NCBI GenBank assembly: GCA_030550695.1 | Contig: JAUQOX010000173.1 | Coordinates: forward strand, 1-6,172 | Direction of reading: 5' to 3' | Source of the DNA: Gemmatimonadota bacterium | GTDB taxonomy: Bacteria > Gemmatimonadota > Gemmatimonadetes > Longimicrobiales > Gaopeijiaceae | Length of the DNA stretch: 6,172 nucleotides | Shown here: positions 1-4,780 of the stretch, piece by piece | Numbering within the stretch: the first letter of the stretch is position 1 | How the letters are laid out: each line of letters begins with the position of its first letter | The notes under the pieces: generated by a model | The model's database searches: none | What the model saw: the letters and a program-made list of their open reading frames with translations, nothing else | Told to the model about the DNA's origin: nothing | Program-made: the position numbers and the translations under genes

Positions 1-1134
1 CCGCAGGGCTTCCTCCTCGTCCTTCACGGGGATCACCGCCGCCACGGGCCCGAACAGTTCCTCCTCGTAGGCCGGCATCCCCGGGCCCACGTCGGTAAGG
101 ACGGTGGGGGGGTAGAAGGCCCCCGGTCCGGGGGGGATCTGGCCACCCAGGAGGCAACGCGCCCCCAGGGCCAGGCTTCGGGTGACCTGGTCGTGGAGTT
201 CGTCCCGGAGATCCGTGCGGGCCTGGGGCCCCACCACCGTGTCCTCCTCCAGCGGATCTCCCATTTTGGCTTCGGCCATGGCCGCTACGAAGCGCTCTTC
301 GAAGGCCTGCCGGACCTCCTCCACCACCACGAAGCGCTTGGCGGCGATGCAGCTTTGTCCCGAGTTCACCAGACGGGCGGCGGCGCACGTCCGGGCCGCC
401 AGGTCCAGGTCGGCGTCGGCGAGGATCACGTAGGGATCGCTTCCTCCGAGCTCCAGCACGGTCTTCTTGAGGGCCTCGCCGGCGGTCCGGGCCACCACCC
501 GGCCGGCGGGCGTGCTCCCCGTGAGGGTGACTCCCCGTACCAGGGGGTGGCGGATGATGGGCTCCACACCTTTCCCCGGGACCAGCAGGGTCCGGAAGAG
601 CCCCTCGGGAAAGCCCGCATCCCGCAGGACCTCCTCGATGGCCAGGGCACACCCGGGCACGTTGGAAGCGTGCTTGAGGAGGCCGGCGTTGCCCGCCATG
701 AGGGCGGGGGCGGCGAAGCGGAAAACCTGCCAGAAGGGAAAGTTCCAGGGCATGACGGCCAGGATCACCCCCAAGGGTTGGAAGGTGACGAAGCTCCGGG
801 AGGCGTCGGTCTTCACCTCCTGGTCGGCCAGGAAGGTCTCGGCGTGTTCCGCATAGTAGTCACACACCCAGGCGCACTTCTCCACTTCGGCGAGGCCGCC
901 CTGGATGGGCTTGCCCATTTCCAGGGCCATGAGTTCGGCATAGCGCCGGGCCCGCTCCCGGAGGAGGACCGCGGCCTGGCGCATGGTTTCGGCCCGACGG
1001 GGGAAGGGCACCCGCCTCCACTCACGGTGCGCCCCATGGGCTGCCTGGATGGCCGCTTCCACGGCCTCGGGAGACGTCTCTTCGTAGGTGGCGAGGATTT
1101 CGCCGGTGGCAGGGTTCTGGGCCACGAGGGACAT
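1..1134 (-). CDS. Aldehyde dehydrogenase, succinate-semialdehyde dehydrogenase (Sad/YneI-GabD) type; 3' end outside window
   Basis: Cytoplasmic NAD(P)-dependent enzyme predicted to oxidise an aldehyde, most likely succinate semialdehyde, to the acid. The visible 378 codons are uninterrupted; the family is usually about 455 residues, so roughly 75 C-terminal residues lie beyond the left edge. Seen: oxyanion-hole Asn131 in PWNFP, Lys154 in LLKHASN, the GSTPAG nucleotide-binding turn near 206-211, general base Glu228 in LELGG, catalytic Cys262 in NSGQSCIAAKRF, and Glu359 in EELFGPV. MGKPI plus KHASN and GGSDPY resemble the YneI/Sad branch more than classical GabD. Ser157, three residues after Lys154, would tolerate the NADP+ phosphate, so NADP+ use is possible (inference). 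The start follows an AAGGAGA ribosome binding site and gives the normal N-terminus (NPATGE at 7-12). It is divergent from the peroxiredoxin gene. Family assignment is firm; the exact substrate is not, since other short-chain aldehydes are possible. Confidence 0.93.
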   Translation of the reverse strand, partial: MSLVAQNPATGEILATYEETSPEAVEAAIQAAHGAHREWRRVPFPRRAETMRQAAVLLRERARRYAELMALEMGKPIQGGLAEVEKCAWVCDYYAEHAETFLADQEVKTDASRSFVTFQPLGVILAVMPWNFPFWQVFRFAAPALMAGNAGLLKHASNVPGCALAIEEVLRDAGFPEGLFRTLLVPGKGVEPIIRHPLVRGVTLTGSTPAGRVVARTAGEALKKTVLELGGSDPYVILADADLDLAARTCAAARLVNSGQSCIAAKRFVVVEEVRQAFEERFVAAMAEAKMGDPLEEDTVVGPQARTDLRDELHDQVTRSLALGARCLLGGQIPPGPGAFYPPTVLTDVGPGMPAYEEELFGPVAAVIPVKDEEEALR

Positions 1135-1140
1135 GGGCGT

Positions 1141-1147
1141 TCTCCTT
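1141..1147 (-). promoter_or_regulatory. Ribosome binding site of the aldehyde dehydrogenase
   Basis: The minus strand reads AAGGAGA, then six bases, then ATG ending at 1132. This near-consensus Shine-Dalgarno sequence at good spacing fixes the start of the aldehyde dehydrogenase at 1134. Confidence 0.8.
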
Positions 1148-1192
1148 ATCGGGAAGGGCTCGGGTTCCCAGGGGCCGGCTGGGTGCGCCACC

Positions 1193-1210
1193 CCCGGCGG
1201 GTTCGCCGGG
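1193..1210. repeat. Inverted repeat, 7-bp stem, 4-base loop
   Basis: CCCGGCG (1193-1199) and CGCCGGG (1204-1210) are perfect complements around GGTT. It lies about 60 bases upstream of the aldehyde dehydrogenase start, within its probable leader or promoter. It could be a leader hairpin or an operator, or a chance event in such G/C-rich DNA. Confidence 0.45.
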
Positions 1211-1243
1211 CGGCGCCGGAAGGGTCGGCCGACAGGGGTTTCG

Positions 1244-1270
1244 CCGGGGGGAAAGGTACAGCCCCCCCGG
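1244..1270. repeat. Inverted repeat, 8-bp all-G/C stem
   Basis: CCGGGGGG (1244-1251) pairs perfectly with CCCCCCGG (1263-1270) around an 11-base loop that holds the only A/T-rich patch nearby (AAAGGTACA). It lies about 110-135 bases upstream of the aldehyde dehydrogenase start. There is no T-tract on either side, so it is not a classic intrinsic terminator. Its role is unknown. Confidence 0.45.
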
Positions 1271-1339
1271 GGGTTCGGCACGGTGGCGGGGAGGGGAGCG
1301 TGACGGAAACCGAACGCAGGGACGGAAGGAGTCCAGGAG

Positions 1340-1376
1340 CCTGGGGCCCCGGACCCGGCAGCCCCCCGGCCCCAGG
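1340..1376. repeat. Inverted repeat, 9-bp stem, 19-base loop
   Basis: CCTGGGGCC (1340-1348) and GGCCCCAGG (1368-1376) are perfect complements, separated by a C/G-rich 19-base loop. It sits midway between the two divergent genes, so it could insulate the two promoters or bind a regulator. That is inference; the sequence shows only the repeat. Confidence 0.45.
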
Positions 1377-1560
1377 ACCGCCTGCGACCCTTTGGGCCTC
1401 AGGCCGACCCCCGATCCGGGACCACGCCGGCCCCGGAGCCCCTGGGCGGCCCGGCGGAGGTGGGGTACATTGAGGCGGTGGACGGGTCTGCGGTGGTGTT
1501 GTCCGGGGACCTGCCTGCGGGCCGACGGCCCCAAGGGGTCTCCGCACCCTTCCAAACCCA

Positions 1561-1586
1561 CGGGCGCCCGGCCGGCCTGGCGCCCG
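1561..1586 (+). promoter_or_regulatory. Leader hairpin just before the peroxiredoxin ribosome binding site
   Basis: CGGGCGCC (1561-1568) pairs perfectly with GGCGCCCG (1579-1586) around a 10-base loop. The base of the stem is seven bases before the AGGAGGT ribosome binding site. In the transcript it would be a very stable 5' leader stem-loop. It could protect the mRNA end, or act in translational or protein-mediated control. The loop is itself G/C-rich (GGCCGGCC), so alternative folds exist. Confidence 0.5.
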
Positions 1587-1593
1587 ACAGATC

Positions 1594-1600
1594 AGGAGGT
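1594..1600 (+). promoter_or_regulatory. Ribosome binding site of the peroxiredoxin
   Basis: AGGAGGT is a full consensus Shine-Dalgarno sequence six bases before the ATG at 1607. It decides that start over the upstream in-frame GTG at 1460. Confidence 0.85.
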
Positions 1601-1606
1601 GCCGAG

Positions 1607-2272
1607 ATGTCCGTGAATCCCGAACCTTCCGTCCCGGCCCCCCGGGCTTTGCCTCGCATCGGCGATCCCGCTCCCCCCTTCACCGCCGAAACCACCTTCG
1701 GGACCCTGAAGCTGGAAGACTTCAAGGGGTCGTGGTTGGTCCTCTTCTCCCATCCTGCGGACTTCACGCCTGTCTGCACCACCGAGTTCTTGGCCTTCGC
1801 CGAGATCCACTCCGAGCTCCGGGCCCTGAACTGCGAACTCATGGGGCTGTCCATCGACAGCGTGTTTTCCCATATCGCCTGGGTTCGGAACATCGAGGAG
1901 AAGATGGGGGTGAAGATTGACTTCCCCATCATCGCCGACCTCAACAAAGAGGTGGCGACCCTCTACGGGATGATCAATCCGGGGGAGAGCAAGACGGAAA
2001 CCTCCCGGGCCGTGTTCGTCATCGATCCCCAGCAGGTGGTCCGGGCCATCATCTATTACCCGCTGACCACCGGCCGGAACATGCACGAGATCCTTCGTCT
2101 GGTGAAGGCCCTTCAGACCACCGATGCCCACGGCGTGGCCACTCCCGCCAACTGGCAGCCCGGCGACAAGGTGATCCTTCCCCCTCCCCGGACCGTGGAA
2201 GCGGCGGCCGAACGGGTGGCCCAGGAGGGGGTGGAATGCAAGGACTGGTATTTCTGCAAGAAGGCCCTCTAG
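1607..2272 (+). CDS. Peroxiredoxin, Prx6-type with C-terminal cysteine pair (221 aa)
   Basis: Cytosolic thiol peroxidase that reduces hydrogen peroxide and organic hydroperoxides. The thioredoxin-fold AhpC/TSA domain spans about residues 16-150. The active-site string HPADFTPVCTTEF contains Thr54 and peroxidatic Cys57, and Arg134 in TSRAVF completes the catalytic trio. A Prx6-type C-terminal extension follows (about 150-221), with the typical NWQPGDKVI stretch. The tail carries Cys211 and Cys217 in CKDWYFC. This matches archaeal-type Prx6 enzymes, in which tail cysteines act in resolution, so the enzyme is probably not strictly 1-Cys; a further Cys76 is present. Length is normal for the group (about 215-250 residues). 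The start is set by an ideal ribosome binding site. The stop codon overlaps the ribosome binding site of the winged-helix gene downstream, so the two form an operon. The electron donor is not visible here. Family assignment is very firm. Confidence 0.96.
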   Translation: MSVNPEPSVPAPRALPRIGDPAPPFTAETTFGTLKLEDFKGSWLVLFSHPADFTPVCTTEFLAFAEIHSELRALNCELMGLSIDSVFSHIAWVRNIEEKMGVKIDFPIIADLNKEVATLYGMINPGESKTETSRAVFVIDPQQVVRAIIYYPLTTGRNMHEILRLVKALQTTDAHGVATPANWQPGDKVILPPPRTVEAAAERVAQEGVECKDWYFCKKAL

Positions 2273-2276
2273 GAGG
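2271..2276 (+). promoter_or_regulatory. Ribosome binding site of the winged-helix gene, overlapping a stop codon
   Basis: AGGAGG starts inside the TAG stop of the peroxiredoxin (2270-2272) and lies five bases before the ATG at 2282. The overlap indicates co-transcription and probably coupled translation of the two genes. Confidence 0.85.
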
Positions 2277-2281
2277 TTTCC

Positions 2282-2503
2282 ATGCCCTGCATTCAGCCGG
2301 ACGGGACCTTGACCCTGACGGCCATGTTCGTGTTGAAGAGTCTCGGGGAAGGTCCCCTTCCGCCGGAGGAGATCGCCCGGCGCTTGGGCGAGCCGGTCTT
2401 CAAGGTCCGGGGCAGCCTTCGGGAGATGATGGGAGCGGGTCTCATCGAGGAGGCGGAGGGAGCTTACCGCCTCACGGAGCTGGGAAGGGGCAAGTTGAAG
2501 TGA
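2282..2503 (+). CDS. Small winged-helix DNA-binding protein, probable regulator (73 aa)
   Basis: The protein is essentially one winged helix-turn-helix domain of MarR/ArsR-like layout: a first helix at about 11-21, PLPPEEIARRLG as the second helix (25-36), a recognition helix (about 38-51, VFKVRGSLREMM), then GLIEEAEGAYRLTELG as beta-wing and end. There is no separate ligand or dimerisation domain, so it may be a minimal repressor or an accessory protein. It begins MPCIQPDGTLT; I have the impression that small proteins starting MPC-x-x-PDG-x-L-T with this fold occur in other bacteria, but could not check. Its only cysteine is Cys3. The gene is nine bases after the peroxiredoxin stop and almost surely shares its mRNA, so a role in peroxide-linked regulation is plausible (inference). 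The fold is well supported; the target and signal are unknown. Confidence 0.85.
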   Translation: MPCIQPDGTLTLTAMFVLKSLGEGPLPPEEIARRLGEPVFKVRGSLREMMGAGLIEEAEGAYRLTELGRGKLK

Positions 2504-2514
2504 GACCAGCCCCT

Positions 2515-2556
2515 CCCCCGACGGCCGGGGTGCGCCCCACCCTCCCGTCGTGGGGG
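2515..2556 (+). repeat. Layered hairpin between the winged-helix and antiporter genes
   Basis: Eleven bases after the winged-helix stop, CCCCCGACGG (2515-2524) can pair with CCGTC (2545-2549) and GGGGG (2552-2556), leaving a two-base GT bulge. The loop holds a second small stem, GGGG-TGCG-CCCC (2527-2538). This could be a transcription terminator or 3'-end stabiliser for the peroxiredoxin operon, but no T-tract follows. A competing fold, CCCCAC (2535-2540) with GTGGGG (2550-2555), also exists. The rest of the spacer to 2618 is G-tracts, including eight G at 2573-2580. Confidence 0.45.
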
Positions 2557-2618
2557 GGCCAGGCTGAGGTGAGGGGGGGGTCGTCCCTTGCGGCGGAGGG
2601 GGCACAGCCCGCTGCCCC

Positions 2619-4640
2619 ATGACCATTCCCATCCTCAGCGACGTCGTGGTCATCCTGGGGCTGAGCCTGGGGGTGATCCTCCTCTTTCAAAGGGCGAGGG
2701 TCCCCCTGGTGCTGGCCTTCTTCCTCACGGGGGTCATTGCCGGTCCCCACGGCCTGAAGCTGGTCCGGGAGACGGCGCAGGTGGAGGCCCTGGCGGAGCT
2801 GGGGGTCATCCTGCTCCTCTTCACCATCGGGATCGAGTTCTCCCTGGCCAGTTTTGCCCGCATCTGGCGGTCCGTCCTCATCGGGGGCAGCCTCCAGGTG
2901 GGCCTCACCATTCTTGCGGTGTTCGGCTTGGCCCGGCTCCTGGACCATCCCCCCGGCGAAGCCGTCTTCCTGGGGATGCTGGTCTCCACATCCAGCACGG
3001 CCATCATCCTGCGCCTCCTCAAGGAACGGGCGGAGCTCGATTCCCCCCACGGCAAGAACGCCCTGGGGATCTCCATTTTCCAGGACCTGGCCATCGTGGC
3101 CATGATGCTGGTCACGCCTTTCCTGGCCATGCAGGAGGGGGCGGTGGGGGGGGGCCTCCTTCTCCTGCTGGCCAAGGCTGCCCTCATCATCGGGGCGGTG
3201 TTGGTGGGCGCCCGCTGGGTGGTCCCCTGGATCCTCTTCCAGGTGGCTCGAACCCGGAGCCGGGAGGTGTTTCTTCTGGCCACGGCGGCGCTGGGCTTGG
3301 CGGCGGCCTGGCTGACGTCGGCGGCGGGTCTCAGCTTGGCCCTGGGCGCCTTCCTGGCCGGACTGGTCATCTCCGAGTCCGAATACGGCGCCCAAGCCCT
3401 GGCGGAGATCCTCCCCTTCAAGGACCTCTTCCTCTCCTTCTTCTTCGTCTCGGTGGGGATGCTCCTGGACGTGGCCTTCGTGGCCCGGGAAGGGGTGGAG
3501 GTATTCCTTTCCGCCGTCGGCCTCATGGTCCTCAAGGCGGCGGTGGCGGCCTCGGCGGTGGGGTTGTTGGGGTATTCCCTTCGTACCGCTGTCTTGGCCG
3601 GCGTGGCCCTCAGCAACGTCGGGGAGTTTGCGTTTATCCTTTCAAGGGTCGGGATTCAGGCGGGGCTGCTCAACGGAGACCAGGAGCAGTTCTTTTTGGC
3701 GAACTCGGTGCTGACCATGGCGCTGGCACCCTTCGCCTTCGCCTTCGCCCCCGCCGTGGCCGACGTCCTCCAACCGCTGCGGCTCCCCCTGCGGCTGTGG
3801 AGGGGGGAGCCTTCCGGCGAGGAGCCCGAAGAGGAGGGCGCGCGGCCGGCGCCCTTGGAAGACCACCTGATCATCGTGGGGTTCGGGGTCAACGGGAGCA
3901 ACCTGGCCCGGGCCGCCCGGGTGGCGGGGATCCCGTACCTGGTGGTGGAAACCAACCCCGAACGGGTGCGCCGGGAGCGGGAGAGGGGTGAACCCATCCT
4001 GTTCGGGGACGCCACCCACCCGGCCGTCCTGGAGCGGGCGGGGGTGGAGAAGGCGCGGGTGCTGGTGTCGGCCATCTCGGATCCCGGCGGGACGCGGCGG
4101 GTGGTCCAGGCGGCCAAGCGGATGAATCCGGCCCTCTATGTGGTGGCCCGCACCCGTTATGTCCAGGAGGTGGAACCCCTTTTCCGCGCGGGGGCCGACG
4201 AGGTGATCCCCGAGGAGTTCGAGACCTCGGTGGAGATCCTGGTGCGGGTGCTTCGGCGCTACCTGATCCCCCAGTTGGAGATCGAGGAGTTCGTGGCGGA
4301 GATCCGGGCCAGGGGGTACGAGATGTTCCGGGGCATGGCCCCCCGCCAGGGGGTGTCCCTGGAGGGGAGCGGCGTTGCCTTTCCCGATTCGGAAGTGGCC
4401 ACCGTCCAGGTGGGTCCCCTCTCTTATCTGGTGGGCCGGAGCTTGGGTGAGGTGGGGCTCCGGGCGGAGTACGGGGTGACCCTGTTGGCTGTTCAGAGGA
4501 AGGGGGAGACCCTCACGAACCCTGGGGCGGACTTCGTCTTCCGGGAAGGGGATCGGTTGGTGGTCTTCGGATCCCCCCAGGCTGTGGCCGATGCGGCCGC
4601 CCTGGCCCGGGGGGCGGACACCTGGGAAATGGGGGGCTAG
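2619..4640 (+). CDS. Kef-type CPA2 monovalent cation:proton antiporter with TrkA-N and TrkA-C domains (673 aa)
   Basis: Inner-membrane transporter predicted to exchange K+ (or Na+) for H+ under nucleotide control. The membrane part is about residues 1-385, with roughly a dozen hydrophobic segments. Family signatures seen: FFLTGVIAGPHGL (35-47), SSTAIILRLLKER followed by the KefB/C-type FQD motif (Gln155-Asp156), GAFLAGLVISESEY near 243, FFVSVGMLLD ending at Asp284, and NVGEFAF (333-339). An acidic, Pro-rich linker (about 395-413) leads to a TrkA-N/RCK domain from 415, with GFGVNG (421-426), Glu444 ending the second strand as in NAD(H)-binding RCK domains, and GDA (463-465). A TrkA-C domain follows at about 593-665. 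E. coli KefB/KefC lack TrkA-C, so regulation may differ from the glutathione-gated type. The ribosome binding site is weak: GGAGGGGG at 2595-2602 is 16 bases away. The ATG is kept because the family N-terminus fits. Ion specificity is not decidable from sequence. Confidence 0.93.
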   Translation: MTIPILSDVVVILGLSLGVILLFQRARVPLVLAFFLTGVIAGPHGLKLVRETAQVEALAELGVILLLFTIGIEFSLASFARIWRSVLIGGSLQVGLTILAVFGLARLLDHPPGEAVFLGMLVSTSSTAIILRLLKERAELDSPHGKNALGISIFQDLAIVAMMLVTPFLAMQEGAVGGGLLLLLAKAALIIGAVLVGARWVVPWILFQVARTRSREVFLLATAALGLAAAWLTSAAGLSLALGAFLAGLVISESEYGAQALAEILPFKDLFLSFFFVSVGMLLDVAFVAREGVEVFLSAVGLMVLKAAVAASAVGLLGYSLRTAVLAGVALSNVGEFAFILSRVGIQAGLLNGDQEQFFLANSVLTMALAPFAFAFAPAVADVLQPLRLPLRLWRGEPSGEEPEEEGARPAPLEDHLIIVGFGVNGSNLARAARVAGIPYLVVETNPERVRRERERGEPILFGDATHPAVLERAGVEKARVLVSAISDPGGTRRVVQAAKRMNPALYVVARTRYVQEVEPLFRAGADEVIPEEFETSVEILVRVLRRYLIPQLEIEEFVAEIRARGYEMFRGMAPRQGVSLEGSGVAFPDSEVATVQVGPLSYLVGRSLGEVGLRAEYGVTLLAVQRKGETLTNPGADFVFREGDRLVVFGSPQAVADAAALARGADTWEMGG

Positions 4641-4641
4641 C

Positions 4642-4671
4642 CGGCACGCCCCCACCAGGGGGATCGTGCCG
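4642..4671 (+). terminator. Terminator-like hairpin after the antiporter gene
   Basis: One base after the TAG stop, CGGCACG (4642-4648) and CCCCC (4649-4653) pair with GGGGG (4658-4662) and CGTGCCG (4665-4671). The loop is ACCA and AT forms a two-base bulge on the 3' side. The 12-bp G/C stem placed directly behind the stop strongly suggests a transcript end. No U-tract follows (next bases ATCTCCCGG), so it would be a U-less terminator, a 3'-end stabiliser, or Rho-assisted. Confidence 0.6.
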
Positions 4672-4743
4672 ATCTCCCGGGGTGGCAGGCCGCTCCGGGG
4701 GTTCGTGGGTCGGGAAGGGTGGCGGGCCGGGTCGTGCGATGCG

Positions 4744-4773
4744 TTGCCAACCTCCCCGGGCGTCCGCGATCTT
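4744..4773 (+). promoter_or_regulatory. Candidate sigma-70-like promoter for the DAK2-DegV gene
   Basis: TTGCCA (4744-4749) matches the -35 consensus at five of six bases. After an 18-base spacer comes GATCTT (4768-4773), a poor -10 with three of six matches. Transcription would start about seven bases later, at or next to the ATG at 4781, giving a leaderless mRNA. That fits the absence of a Shine-Dalgarno sequence there. The poor -10 keeps confidence low. Confidence 0.3.
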
Positions 4774-4780
4774 GGCTCTC

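Larger units (their letters stand above)
1148..1606. other. Divergent intergenic region, no gene supported
   Basis: This stretch separates the starts of two divergent genes, so it must hold both promoters and leaders. Open frames cross it on both strands, but their translations are Pro/Arg/Gly-rich, match no family I recognise, and have no good ribosome binding site. The frame of the peroxiredoxin stays open upstream to a GTG at 1460, but conserved peroxiredoxin sequence begins only after 1607. No convincing sigma-70 or sigma-54 promoter was found; the best -10-like string is TACATT at 1466-1471, without a matching -35. The main content is a set of inverted repeats listed separately. Confidence 0.7.

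Noticed and set aside
100..140. Possible frameshift at the G/C tracts near the left end of the aldehyde dehydrogenase
   Set aside because: Reading the minus strand codon by codon gives continuous conserved sequence (GAFYPPTVLTDV) through both tracts, so the frame is intact.
1274..1290. Possible sigma-54 promoter (CGGCACGG-like -24 element)
   Set aside because: The TTGC-type -12 element does not occur at the required spacing.
193..1473. 426-codon open frame on the plus strand
   Set aside because: It is antisense to the aldehyde dehydrogenase, which carries all catalytic motifs. Its translation is Gly/His/Pro-rich without a recognisable domain, as expected for high-GC antisense frames.
1022..1561. 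179-codon minus-strand open frame covering the divergent spacer
   Set aside because: It is Arg/Pro/Gly-rich, overlaps the start of the aldehyde dehydrogenase in another frame, and has no family resemblance.
1460..1606. In-frame GTG extension of the peroxiredoxin by 49 residues
   Set aside because: The ATG at 1607 has an ideal ribosome binding site and the family N-terminus. The extension is low-complexity and would run through the leader hairpin and the ribosome binding site.
1460..1606. tRNA or known riboswitch in the peroxiredoxin leader
   Set aside because: No cloverleaf arms, no GTTCGA-type T-loop at the right place, and no riboswitch core recognised. Only the 1561-1586 hairpin is clear.
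1592..2653. 353-codon minus-strand open frame
   Set aside because: Antisense to the peroxiredoxin and winged-helix genes, with a His/Gly/Pro-rich composition typical of a shadow frame.
2472..3395. 307-codon minus-strand open frame
   Set aside because: Antisense to the antiporter; Asp/Gln/His-rich because it is the reverse of membrane-segment codons.
2588..3991. 467-codon plus-strand open frame
   Set aside because: Overlaps the antiporter in another frame. Its Gly/Pro/Arg-rich translation has no domain, while the antiporter frame is rich in family motifs.
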